Of a stretch of 64,000 bases of DNA, positions 54,375 to 62,852 are shown in pieces. How positions within the stretch are numbered: the stretch's first letter is position 1; each line of letters starts with the position of its first letter. The notes below the pieces were generated by a model, which did not search any database, was not told the DNA's origin, and saw nothing but the letters and a program-made list of their open reading frames with translations. This DNA is from a virus. A program made the translations under genes and the position numbers. The stretch is from IMG/VR virus record IMGVR_UViG_3300041411_000085, positions 23,004 to 87,003 of that record. One strand, 5' to 3'.

Positions 54375-56243
54375 TTATTGTTTTATAGGGAATTGGACAT
54401 TCACTTGATCAAAAGACTGAACAAACATATTTGCTACAGCTTCACCAATCGCTTGAGCTTGTGCATTTGCATCCATACCTTGGAGGGTAGAGCCATCAAC
54501 ATTAACTTCAATATTGATTTCATTACTATTGTTATTCACAATACCCACTGCTTTATCTTCAGCAGCAGCTTTAGCCATCTCTGCTTGTTGGTCATCATAC
54601 CCAGCAGCGTCTTGGTAATAGAGAGAGGTTGGATCATCATAAACTGCACGCCCTCTCTCACGGGCCTTGTTCATGTTAAAGCCAGTGTTGTTTATAATGT
54701 CGCCAACAATGGCTGCTGGTGAAGCATATTCCAGACCAAACAAATTAGCTTTTTCAGTGGAACTATTATTGGTTTCAGTGGTGGGCAATGTTCCACTCTT
54801 GAATTTCTGGAACTCTGCAATAGCATTGAAAATTCCAGCAATCTCTTTAGCTGTAGCTTCTAGGGTTGGCAGAAAGTCAAACTTGATAGTAGAAATATCG
54901 GTGAAGATTTGTTTAATATCAGACCAATCTTTTCTAAGTTGCTGAGTCTTGTCTATGCCAAGAAAATCACCAACAAGGCTGTCTTTTCCTTCTAATGCCC
55001 TGATAAATGATTGCGGGAAAAGGAGAAGATCATCTGCAAATTTAGTGGCTTTATTGAACTGCTCTGACAAGGTTCTTACTAACCCACCACTTTCACTCAA
55101 GCCAGCGTTTAGTGTGCGAAATATACGAGCAAAACCCTCTTCGATGCCAGAGTTTGATGCAACTACAGCAAGGTCATTCACAGAGTTCTGGTAACGGGCC
55201 TGTTCAGCTTGAGATGCAGTTGAAGCAGCACCCAAGGCGCCACCAGCATTAGCTCGTTGGGAAGCAGCAGCGCCCGCATAAGTCAGGATGTCACTAGTCA
55301 CCTTGCCTTTTTTCATATCAGCAAGCAGTTGCTGGATGGCTTCGGCACCAGTTTTGTTGCCACCAATTTGTTTCTGGTAAGCCTCAGCGAACAACGCAGT
55401 ACCGCCCGGCAGTGCTTCTGCTATTTGGCCAGTTAATTCTTCAGATTGAAGTTTACCTTTACCAGCAACTTGAGACAATGCTCGGAACAAACGGTTCTGA
55501 GTTGTCTTGTCAAGTTTATTTACACGGGCGAGTTCTGCAAAACCAGAGAATACTTTCTGGCTTTCACCAAGACCAACACCAGAGCCTGTCAGACCTGAAA
55601 TTAACTTATTATAGTCACCTGAAGCGTCAAGAAAATTGAATCCTACGCGGTTCGCTTCCGATCTTAAATACTGAAAAGAATCTGCACCTTGCTGAGCACT
55701 ACCACCAGCTTGTTGAACGACAGCGGATGTTTGGAGCTGTGCAGATACAACTTGTTGATTGCGTTGGTTTAGATTGGAAAGCCCATATCCGCCAAGACCT
55801 AGTGCTAATGCTGGACCAAACAGATTAGGCATACCGCGAAGTCCACCAACACCCCCCGCTACAGCACCAGCAGCTATTGCTTGGCGTGCTCCACCAGTTC
55901 CAGCGTGTACATTAGGTCTGATTGTAGCAGCCTGTCCAGCAACACGAGAAGCTTGAATAGTGGCTGCTGTCATTACACGATTTAGATGCATCTGATCTAC
56001 AGCAAATCTGCTGATTTCAAACACTAATCGAGAAGATGCAATATCTAGTGCTGTTCCTAGTGCAACATTCAACTTACGCTGATCAACATCAAAACTGCCA
56101 ATATTTAGTACAATTGGTTTATTAGCAAAAGTACCAAGACGCTTTAGTCGATTTTCAACATGGTTTAAAGCATTATCAACTTTCTTGACGGAGCCTTTAT
56201 CGACTTCAATGCTGAGTGAAGCAAAATATTTGGAAATTTGCAC
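54375..56243 (-). CDS. Tape measure protein
   Basis: 622 aa. Gly/Ala-rich segments (AAGAVAGGVGGLRGMPNLFG), glutamine-rich helices, and the conserved FLDASGDYNKLISGLTG region. Length sets tail length; at about 0.15 nm per residue this suggests a tail near 90 nm (inference). Largest structural gene of the window. Confidence 0.88.
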   Translation of the reverse strand: MQISKYFASLSIEVDKGSVKKVDNALNHVENRLKRLGTFANKPIVLNIGSFDVDQRKLNVALGTALDIASSRLVFEISRFAVDQMHLNRVMTAATIQASRVAGQAATIRPNVHAGTGGARQAIAAGAVAGGVGGLRGMPNLFGPALALGLGGYGLSNLNQRNQQVVSAQLQTSAVVQQAGGSAQQGADSFQYLRSEANRVGFNFLDASGDYNKLISGLTGSGVGLGESQKVFSGFAELARVNKLDKTTQNRLFRALSQVAGKGKLQSEELTGQIAEALPGGTALFAEAYQKQIGGNKTGAEAIQQLLADMKKGKVTSDILTYAGAAASQRANAGGALGAASTASQAEQARYQNSVNDLAVVASNSGIEEGFARIFRTLNAGLSESGGLVRTLSEQFNKATKFADDLLLFPQSFIRALEGKDSLVGDFLGIDKTQQLRKDWSDIKQIFTDISTIKFDFLPTLEATAKEIAGIFNAIAEFQKFKSGTLPTTETNNSSTEKANLFGLEYASPAAIVGDIINNTGFNMNKARERGRAVYDDPTSLYYQDAAGYDDQQAEMAKAAAEDKAVGIVNNNSNEINIEVNVDGSTLQGMDANAQAQAIGEAVANMFVQSFDQVNVQFPIKQ

Positions 56244-56256
56244 TAATCATGCTCCG

Positions 56257-56481
56257 TCACTTTGGTTTATTTTTATCAGCTTTAGCTTTATCTACAGCTT
56301 GCTTATTTAAAGCATCGTACACGTCAAGAAATTCAAGGAGTTTCAAAAGCTGTCTAGTAGAGTATTTCCATTCCATTTCAGCAGCTAAAGCTAATCCACC
56401 CTTCTCATGCATAGCAATCCTATAGATGCTCCAGTGCTGAGAAAATGTCTTATCAATTTCTTTTTCTAGTTGTGTAGCCAA
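56257..56481 (-). CDS. Tail assembly chaperone, downstream (T) frame
   Basis: 74 aa from TTG 56481, helical. It lies in the -1 frame relative to the gene at 56505-56825, and that frame stays open upstream to a TAA before the U5 run near 56545. This is the usual G/GT position before the tape measure. A ribosomal -1 shift could fuse them, but no canonical slippery heptamer is present, and a weak independent start is also possible. Confidence 0.68.
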   Translation of the reverse strand: MATQLEKEIDKTFSQHWSIYRIAMHEKGGLALAAEMEWKYSTRQLLKLLEFLDVYDALNKQAVDKAKADKNKPK

Positions 56482-56504
56482 TCTTCCCGACTCAGACTTT
56501 TCAG

Positions 56505-56825
56505 TTACTCTTCTGAATCGGGTGCCTGAAAAAGCTCTTCGAAATTAAAATTCAGCACCTCTTTATAGAGTTTATTGAGGTGTGCATACTTACGAGAGAA
56601 GGAGACGTCAAAAGACTTTTCAGTAATCTGCATGTTCTCTTTGGAGACATAGTTACAAATGATTTGTTTCATCTGACTAAGATCAGCCTTACCTTCATCA
56701 ATAGCTGCCTGATGCTTTTCAATAAACATCAAACCCTTAGTTGCAGGCATTGCTGTTACAAGATATTCAATATCATCAACTGTAATAGTTGTTTGTTCAA
56801 GTACTTCAAATTTTGGAGCTGCCAT
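56505..56825 (-). CDS. Tail assembly chaperone, upstream (G) frame
   Basis: 106 aa. MAAPKFEVLEQTTITVDDIE then a helical part ending in ELFQAPDSEE. Size and position between tube and tape measure genes fit tail assembly chaperone G. Possible frameshift partner described for 56257-56481. Confidence 0.75.
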   Translation of the reverse strand: MAAPKFEVLEQTTITVDDIEYLVTAMPATKGLMFIEKHQAAIDEGKADLSQMKQIICNYVSKENMQITEKSFDVSFSRKYAHLNKLYKEVLNFNFEELFQAPDSEE

Positions 56826-56846
56826 TTATTTTATCTCAGAATTAAA

Positions 56847-57344
56847 TTAAAACAAACCTTCAACAAAGCTAGTAGCTTCTTTCAAGGCGCCGTCAAACAA
56901 CGAAGTACTAGGCCGGGAGTTCCCGTAAACCTTGAACGTATCAGTTGTTTGACAAAAGATTTCCCAGTTTCTGTATTCGAACTGTCCAGAAAAGGTGGCT
57001 GAAGGGTAGCCAGTAATAAAAGCTTCATTGGAGTTGAATACAGAACGACCTGAGTTATCCTTAAGAGTCAGTGCAATCCTTGCAGTTCCTTCTTCTAGGT
57101 CAAGCTCGTGAATATACGAAAGTACATCATTGCTTTGCGAGGATTGAAGAATTGGGAAAGTAAGTGTTGCAGAGGTGTCACGATTAGGTACACGAGTATT
57201 TTTACCTCGGATACCCCTTATAGGAGTAAAACCTTTTACAGACCTTGTAATACTAATTGACTGCCAGCCAGTAACTTGATACCCACCTATGATCAGCACA
57301 ACATCTTTTGGACTGTAGGTCTTAACATCAAAAGTATTAGCCAT
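56847..57344 (-). CDS. Tail tube-like protein, DUF3277 family (copy 1)
   Basis: 165 aa. Shares with the two following copies the N-terminal YSPKDVVLIIGGYQVTGWQ start and the core ATLTFPILQSSQSNDVLSYI, the DUF3277 tube pattern. One of three tandem paralogues. Confidence 0.78.
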   Translation of the reverse strand: MANTFDVKTYSPKDVVLIIGGYQVTGWQSISITRSVKGFTPIRGIRGKNTRVPNRDTSATLTFPILQSSQSNDVLSYIHELDLEEGTARIALTLKDNSGRSVFNSNEAFITGYPSATFSGQFEYRNWEIFCQTTDTFKVYGNSRPSTSLFDGALKEATSFVEGLF

Positions 57345-57847
57345 TAGATAATACCTTCAATAGTTGGGATGGCTGAAATGGCAAGGTTAACAAGACTACC
57401 AAGAATAGACGAGGCGTCTCCATTCCCGCCAATGTTGATAATTGCTTGTGAAGATCTTAACACCCAAGTTCTGCTATCAAAGTTATTACTTTTAACAATC
57501 GAGGCAGGAGATTCAATCCACGTGGTAGTTGAGAAGAACATATCACTACCACTAGAATCACGAATCATAAGAGGAAACTTACCACGTTGGGTAATCTCAT
57601 CTAACTGCCAGAATTTAGTTAATACATCATTCGAGTCACTACCACTGTAAAGCGTTAGTGTAATTGTATATGTTTGATCATTGTTATAAAGGCGTGCAAC
57701 CGTTCCGTCTGGTGTTCTAGTTGAACTGAATGGTATGATATCTTTTCTTACTTCTAAGAAGGTTCCATCCACAAAACCAGATATTGGAAGTAACCCACCA
57801 ATCAGAACGTTAACTTCCTCTGGAATATAAGTAGCTAATTGAGTCAT
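57344..57847 (-). CDS. Tail tube-like protein, DUF3277 family (copy 2)
   Basis: 167 aa. IPEEVNVLIGGLLPISGFVD and TITLTLYSGSDSNDVLTKF match copies 1 and 3 position by position. Overlaps copy 1 by one base. Probably a tube or tube-adaptor variant. Confidence 0.78.
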   Translation of the reverse strand: MTQLATYIPEEVNVLIGGLLPISGFVDGTFLEVRKDIIPFSSTRTPDGTVARLYNNDQTYTITLTLYSGSDSNDVLTKFWQLDEITQRGKFPLMIRDSSGSDMFFSTTTWIESPASIVKSNNFDSRTWVLRSSQAIINIGGNGDASSILGSLVNLAISAIPTIEGII

Positions 57848-57899
57848 TTAATATTCCTTGGTGGAAAGAGGGTAAGTTCATTACCCTCAGTATAATTAC

Positions 57900-58421
57900 T
57901 TACAACTGCCAACGAGCAGGTACTTCAGCACCAAGAGCTTCCATTGCAGCGACTTCAGCAGAGTCGAAGCGGGTATTGCTGCCGACGTTATAACTCAAGC
58001 TTACAGCTTGAAGTACCCAATCACGAGTCTCGGTAGTACTCGACAAAGTGGTGTCTGGAACTGTTGCCACGAAAGCTTGATTACTGGAGAACAAAGTTGT
58101 ACCACTTGTATCTTTTGCGGTAAGTGCCACAACCCAATTATCAGAATCATCTTCTTCATCAGCACGTTGCAGAGCTTGCAACACAGCATTAGAAGGACTA
58201 AATTGATGCAGAGTTAGTGTAATAGTTGCAGCTTTATTACGACGTTTAACACGACCTGCCGAAAGATCAGATCCTACATACAGCTCTGAAGCGGGTGTGA
58301 TTCGACTGACGTTTAGGAAAGTGCCATCCGCATACCCTTGAATAGTATGGACAAATTCACCCTTACTCAAAACAATTACAACAGACTCTGGGCTATAGTT
58401 ACCTAAGAGAGCATCTGCCAT
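57900..58421 (-). CDS. Tail tube-like protein, DUF3277 family (copy 3)
   Basis: 173 aa. YSPESVVIVLSKGEFVHTIQ and TITLTLHQFSPSNAVLQALQ align with copies 1 and 2. It is the copy nearest the sheath gene, from which it is separated only by an inserted homing endonuclease, so it is the best candidate for the main tube protein. Confidence 0.8.
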   Translation of the reverse strand: MADALLGNYSPESVVIVLSKGEFVHTIQGYADGTFLNVSRITPASELYVGSDLSAGRVKRRNKAATITLTLHQFSPSNAVLQALQRADEEDDSDNWVVALTAKDTSGTTLFSSNQAFVATVPDTTLSSTTETRDWVLQAVSLSYNVGSNTRFDSAEVAAMEALGAEVPARWQL

Positions 58422-59234
58422 TTAAACCTCTATATTTTCATTAATTTTATAAGAAAATCTAGGGTCTTTATTTTTAAGTCCTCTAGATATTGTGCATGCC
58501 GAATAATTTGAAAACTCTCCGGCCAGTTTAAGTGAATCATAAAGCATATCATCTACATAAACAGCTTTTGAATTTGGACAAAGAGCACCTGTTTTCCCCG
58601 TTGTTGGGTGATCTAAACCGCAGGTTTCAGGTTTGCCCTGTTGTTCAATAAAACCGTCATATATTCTTTTTCTTAGTGCAGGTATTGTCTTATTTAATAT
58701 TTCAGAGGCAGTTTTAAAATTATCAAACCAAAAACCTGCAATATAAACAGGTTTATCAATTAAATACTTAACCTTACTCTTACTAATATAATCCCCAGCT
58801 CGACCTTCCCTGATCATTGCGTAAAGTCCGCCTTTGGATATTGAAACATATCTTAGGCAAGTTCTAGCATTTGGAAACCAAAACCCCATTACATATAAAG
58901 GAGTATCGTCACTTCTGCTTGCAACCTTATGGCCGGAACCGCCCTCACCACCTGAGCGTATGTTGTAACCATTATTTATAGAGTCATAAGCTATAATAGC
59001 TTTCTTTTCTAGTTCAATAATATACTCACGAGATCCTTCACAAAGAACTATCAGTTCAAAGTTTTCAGGGTCGTGTTTATCAATAGCCAATTGTATAATA
59101 GAAATAGTCTTCTTGGATCTATGTTTGTAGTGCTGATACTTTCGCTTTTCAACATCCCCAGTCATTCCAATGTAAACTTTATCATTAACACTATTTACAA
59201 TTTTATAAAGATAGTAAGATTTAACAGAATTCAT
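58422..59234 (-). CDS. GIY-YIG homing endonuclease
   Basis: 270 aa. YYLYKIVNSVNDKVYIGMTG (7-26) is the GIY-YIG core; the catalytic Arg lies in KRKYQHYKH and Glu in IIELEKKAI. The C-terminal half has repeated NUMOD/IENR-like helices (for example FKTASEILNKTIPALRKRIY). It sits directly between sheath and tube genes, which are otherwise adjacent. Its AGGAGG is paired in an inverted repeat. Confidence 0.88.
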   Translation of the reverse strand: MNSVKSYYLYKIVNSVNDKVYIGMTGDVEKRKYQHYKHRSKKTISIIQLAIDKHDPENFELIVLCEGSREYIIELEKKAIIAYDSINNGYNIRSGGEGGSGHKVASRSDDTPLYVMGFWFPNARTCLRYVSISKGGLYAMIREGRAGDYISKSKVKYLIDKPVYIAGFWFDNFKTASEILNKTIPALRKRIYDGFIEQQGKPETCGLDHPTTGKTGALCPNSKAVYVDDMLYDSLKLAGEFSNYSACTISRGLKNKDPRFSYKINENIEV

Positions 59235-59284
59235 GCAGCCTCCTAGATAATTTGACCGACTAGTCTATCATATAAAAGGCTGCA
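59234..59284 (-). promoter_or_regulatory. Hairpin hiding the endonuclease ribosome site
   Basis: AGGCTGCA at the start codon side (complement of 59234-59241) pairs with TGCAGCCT (complement of 59277-59284), an 8-bp perfect stem with a 35-base loop. It covers part of AGGAGG and reaches the ATG, so translation from read-through late mRNA would be blocked. Confidence 0.6.
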
Positions 59285-59294
59285 ATTCAATAGG

Positions 59295-60578
59295 TCAAAC
59301 TGCTAAGAACCCGTTGATGATTACTTTTCTGATGGACCCTGCCAAGCGGACGCGGAACTGGAATACACCAGCGGTACGCAACGCACGGAGGTTAGCTGGG
59401 ATATCCAATACGTCAGGAACGGTGACGCTCCAACCTCGATCAATAGCCCCGTTCGCTTCAGCTTGAGACAAAACAGAACGGATCTCATTTTCGATAATTA
59501 CCAAACCTGCGTTTGTCATCGGAATTTTAAGGGTATTTACTAGGCGGAAATAAATTTGTTCCTGAAGGCGGGCATAAAGCCAATCTTCAATGATTACTTG
59601 GTCAATCGGTGTGCCATCAAACATGTTACCATCTTGGAAGACGTTTACACCACCAACAGTGGTATACATGTTCATATTCTTAGCACGGAGATTTACACGA
59701 GCAGTGTCATTCAGTTTACTTACAGTTGCACCAACACCACGCTTGAAGTCCCAATCATTGGAACCGGGAGTGTAAGCCAGTTGACTACCCATCCAAACAG
59801 CTTCTGGATATTCAGCGTCTGCTGTAGGAAGGTAAACACCGTAAGTACGCCCGGCACTAATAGAGTCTAGAATATAGGCAATGTCAGTAGTACCAGTTGT
59901 AGGAACCACTGTATCTTGGCTAGAAGTACCGAAGATTTTACGACGTGCTTGAATAGCTGCACTGAGTGCCTGTACATCAGCAGAAGTATGGGTTTCAGTA
60001 ACCAAGGCATACCAAACATCATTGTCATCGCTAACTGCTGTAAGTGCGTCTGCCCAAGTCTCAGTTGGTGCAGCGTTTACAGCTACGAGGTTAACAGATG
60101 CAATAACACTCCAAGCAGTGCCTGCAACAGTTGCGGCAAGTGTCAGAGTAGTGGTGCCAGTAACAGTAATACCAGTTGGGCTACCAATGGCTGCTTTAAG
60201 ACCCGTTACAATAGTGGTTGCTGTTGCACCAACACCAGAGGTAAAGGTATAAACAATACCATTAAGAGTAACGGTATAGGCAGTGCTATCAGCGACAGTT
60301 GGTGTAAAGGTTACGCTATCAACTTGTCTACGCCCAATTACAATACTTGGAGGAACTGCACCAACAGTGGACTGACCAAACAGTTTCTGAGCAATGGTGT
60401 ATACTTTGTCAGTAGAACTGAAATCATCAGTTACAGCATCGAAATCTGTATAGGTACGGGTGCGTTCAGAGAAGTTCGTGAAGGCTGCAAGAATCAAAGG
60501 AATCTGGAAAGAAGCAGTTGCCACTGGAGTGGACTCACGGGTCAACGTGATTTGGATAATCTGGTCAAGCTCGCTCAT
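59295..60578 (-). CDS. Tail sheath protein, DUF3383 family
   Basis: 427 aa. N-terminal QIIQITLTRESTPVATASF and the C-terminal SVTVPDVLDIPANLRALRTA match the DUF3383 sheath of AP22/Pam3-type contractile tails. Residues about 89-172 hold an inserted beta domain also seen in the baseplate J-like protein. GAGG 7 bases upstream; start coupled to a 10-codon leader. Confidence 0.85.
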   Translation of the reverse strand: MSELDQIIQITLTRESTPVATASFQIPLILAAFTNFSERTRTYTDFDAVTDDFSSTDKVYTIAQKLFGQSTVGAVPPSIVIGRRQVDSVTFTPTVADSTAYTVTLNGIVYTFTSGVGATATTIVTGLKAAIGSPTGITVTGTTTLTLAATVAGTAWSVIASVNLVAVNAAPTETWADALTAVSDDNDVWYALVTETHTSADVQALSAAIQARRKIFGTSSQDTVVPTTGTTDIAYILDSISAGRTYGVYLPTADAEYPEAVWMGSQLAYTPGSNDWDFKRGVGATVSKLNDTARVNLRAKNMNMYTTVGGVNVFQDGNMFDGTPIDQVIIEDWLYARLQEQIYFRLVNTLKIPMTNAGLVIIENEIRSVLSQAEANGAIDRGWSVTVPDVLDIPANLRALRTAGVFQFRVRLAGSIRKVIINGFLAV

Positions 60579-60607
60579 GCGGCTACCTCACTTTGTTGAA
60601 AAGACAT
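60575..60607 (-). CDS. Possible 10-codon leader peptide of the sheath gene
   Basis: MSFQQSEVAA, ATG 60607 with AAGGA 7 bases upstream, and TGA overlapping the sheath ATG (ATGA). It could couple ribosome supply to the sheath. Very short; could be chance. Confidence 0.3.
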   Translation of the reverse strand: MSFQQSEVAA

Positions 60608-60664
60608 TCGTTAATCCTTAATTAGACTTTATTTATATTGCGGCATACGAATGCCTTCTGTTAC

Positions 60665-61204
60665 TTAATACGGAGGAATTGGACCTTCTGGAACTCTAAA
60701 GATACTAGGTTCAGCTAGGTTCTCAACAATTACAGCTTCAATCAAATCTATAACTTGAGTGCTACAGACTGTGTAGGAAAATGTCACGTCGATATTGTGA
60801 TATTCAACCCACTTAGTATCTCGTTTCTGTGGGGCTCTGCGGATCTGACTTTTCCTCATAACTCCAAGTTTGTTTCTTCCAAGTTCTTCGAAGACAAGGC
60901 AGTTATTATTTATACGCTGAGTAAAACTTTGAGACATATCACCCGACAAACTACCAACAAAACTGAATTGGGCCATTACTTCGTAACTGGCTTGTATAGT
61001 TTGTGTCTCTGTATTTTCATTCAATCGAGTAGAAGTACTATGGTGGCCCTGCTGTTCAATATTGAGAATGTTCACAACAACATAACTCTCAGCAGGTTCT
61101 GCACCATTTCCGTGACTGAAAATCACTTGTGGGTTTGTAAATTCTGAAAGGGCTGCTAAAGCACCTTTACGTATGCTAGCCCGTACATCACTGTAGACTG
61201 ACAT
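60665..61204 (-). CDS. Tail terminator / neck protein
   Basis: 179 aa. Central beta-rich part (ESYVVVNILNIEQQGHHSTS), NNCLVFEELGRNKLGVMRKS, and VTFSYTVCS match the neck terminator family placed between sheath and head-completion genes. Function by family pattern and order. Confidence 0.75.
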   Translation of the reverse strand: MSVYSDVRASIRKGALAALSEFTNPQVIFSHGNGAEPAESYVVVNILNIEQQGHHSTSTRLNENTETQTIQASYEVMAQFSFVGSLSGDMSQSFTQRINNNCLVFEELGRNKLGVMRKSQIRRAPQKRDTKWVEYHNIDVTFSYTVCSTQVIDLIEAVIVENLAEPSIFRVPEGPIPPY

Positions 61205-61695
61205 CAGTTAACACCTTTCTTATCTACTTTAAAATCAATAGACTCATAAAGAAGTCCACTGTCAATCAGTGGGTTGTCAAACCCTTTAAGGTCAATCGTA
61301 TACGGGCTGTTACGTGGTGAATCCCACATCTCAACAGCTTCTTTCAAGTCAACCCTAGCCATGGCACCAATCCTTATGTACTCTTGTTTGAAGGTGCTTT
61401 TTCCCTCGGCAATACGCTGAATGCTTTCAACAAAATAAGAGTCGTAAAGTCCTTTTTTAATCGGAGCCATAAAGCCAACTCTAATAGCTGGTCGTGTCGG
61501 GATATTCTGAGCTGGTACGCCCTCCTCTTGCCATTGCCAAACTTGAGCAACAGAGAGGTTATCGTTATCACTTCCGTAATAGGTGGGTTCAACAATACCA
61601 ACTTGAACTTCTAATTGACTGCCCTTGAGAAGTTCCTTTTTCATTTTCTCCCAGCCAGACTTATCAACCTTCAACTTAAAAGACATTTTTGCCAT
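61204..61695 (-). CDS. Head-tail connector / tail completion protein (gp10-like)
   Basis: 163 aa. Lysine-rich start, WQEEGVPAQNIPTRPAIRVG (about 66-85) and FDNPLIDSGLLYESI are the conserved segments of HK97 gp10-like virion morphogenesis proteins. One-base overlap with the terminator gene. Confidence 0.75.
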   Translation of the reverse strand: MAKMSFKLKVDKSGWEKMKKELLKGSQLEVQVGIVEPTYYGSDNDNLSVAQVWQWQEEGVPAQNIPTRPAIRVGFMAPIKKGLYDSYFVESIQRIAEGKSTFKQEYIRIGAMARVDLKEAVEMWDSPRNSPYTIDLKGFDNPLIDSGLLYESIDFKVDKKGVN

Positions 61696-61699
61696 CCTT

Positions 61700-62074
61700 T
61701 TAGTTTGGGGTTAGTTCTATGCGAGCTGCTTGAATTTTAACGTGCTCAAGAATTCCCATTCCGTTGGTCCAATCATCAACCTTCATAATCTTATAACGAT
61801 CATTCTTCCAAATGAACTCATCAGCATCCCAGCCTGAAGTTCCCTCTTTAAGAGTACGGGCATAATCAGCAGAGTAAAACTTAACCCAAACTCTTGTCCT
61901 GTCAGCTTCAGGAAGCATCATGATTTCATAAGGTTTCAGCGGTTGGATATTTACTTGAAGAGGTACTTCAGTAACAGTGCCCTCGACCCAATCACCATCA
62001 ACAAATGAGCCAGATGTTTGTCTGTAGATTGTCAGAGGAATCTTATGCGTTAAAAGGAATTGTGGTTTTAGCAT
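61700..62074 (-). CDS. Head closure / neck protein
   Basis: 124 aa beta-rich protein (IPLTIYRQTSGSFVDGDWVE, LQVNIQPLKPYEIM, IWKNDRYKIMKVDDW), the pattern of stopper/head-closure proteins in the same genomic slot. Confidence 0.7.
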   Translation of the reverse strand: MLKPQFLLTHKIPLTIYRQTSGSFVDGDWVEGTVTEVPLQVNIQPLKPYEIMMLPEADRTRVWVKFYSADYARTLKEGTSGWDADEFIWKNDRYKIMKVDDWTNGMGILEHVKIQAARIELTPN

Positions 62075-62082
62075 ATCAACTC

Positions 62083-62523
62083 CTAATAAACAAAAGTATC
62101 ACCAGCAGCATGACAACTATCACATCCACATCCTGTTTCACAACAAACTGCTTCCCTGCAATTATCGCCATCACAAACTTCAATGTTCATGAGTTTACTT
62201 GGGCAACTGTTAGCAGACCAAGGCATCAAACCCATTGGAATCAATACTGTAGGATTATTAATGAAGTTACCAAGAGCAGCTAAGTAGTTCTTAGCGTAGT
62301 CAGACCAAACTTCAATGTCACCAGTCCTTTCCCTCGTACTGTAACCGGCAATCGTAAACGATGCAGAGATAGCAGCCATTCGGGCAGCCTGATATACATT
62401 CTGATTATTCAGATCAAGAAACTGTTGAATTTCTACATCTGAGAAAATAGGGTAAAACGGATTACTTGGAACGTTACCAATCAAAAGATTAACTTGTTCC
62501 ACAGGGGTCATAGCCATAGCCAC
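62083..62523 (-). CDS. Head-tail adaptor with Cys-rich C-terminus
   Basis: 146 aa. Helical N-terminal adaptor part (FSDVEIQQFLDLNNQNVYQA, then AARMAAISASFTIAG). The C-terminal 40 residues hold nine cysteines (CDGDNC, CCETGCGCDSC) and an HAAGD end, unusual for a virion protein; metal or disulphide linked. Confidence 0.72.
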   Translation of the reverse strand: MAMAMTPVEQVNLLIGNVPSNPFYPIFSDVEIQQFLDLNNQNVYQAARMAAISASFTIAGYSTRERTGDIEVWSDYAKNYLAALGNFINNPTVLIPMGLMPWSANSCPSKLMNIEVCDGDNCREAVCCETGCGCDSCHAAGDTFVY

Positions 62524-62566
62524 TCCTTATTTATTAAAGGAGGGCAGAATTAACCGCCCTTTATAC

Positions 62567-62794
62567 TTAAGCAGCAGGCATAATACCGGCAGCAATCAAT
62601 TTAGTAAGCAGTGCATTATAAGCAGCAGTTGCAGCAGCAAGGTTTGCAAATTCAGCAGCCTGTGCAGTGAAAGTAATTTGTTTTACTTTACCAGCCAGTG
62701 CAGTTGTTGCAGCGGGAACCAGAGCACCAGTTGCTACTTTTGCATCCATCTCTTGTGCAGCAAAGATCCAACCATTTTTAGTTGTTACAGCCAT
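62567..62794 (-). CDS. Small Ala-rich capsid-proximal protein, 75 aa
   Basis: Ala-rich (ATAAYNALLTKLIAAGIMPA) with a beta-like N-terminus. Placed right after the capsid gene; probably a decoration or stabilising protein, judged from position only. A weak hairpin with CCTTTAA tail follows. Confidence 0.6.
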   Translation of the reverse strand: MAVTTKNGWIFAAQEMDAKVATGALVPAATTALAGKVKQITFTAQAAEFANLAAATAAYNALLTKLIAAGIMPAA

Positions 62795-62820
62795 ATTCTT
62801 TTACTCCGTCAATAAGGGGA

Positions 62821-62837
62821 GGGGACACTACGTCCCC
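62821..62837 (-). terminator. Strong hairpin after the capsid gene
   Basis: GGGGAC/GTCCCC perfect 6-bp GC-rich stem, loop 5, 16 bases after the capsid stop. The leftward tail (TCCCCTTATT) is only partly T-rich, so it may stabilise or process mRNA, or terminate partially. Confidence 0.55.
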
Positions 62838-62852
62838 ATCTCCATTTGATTC

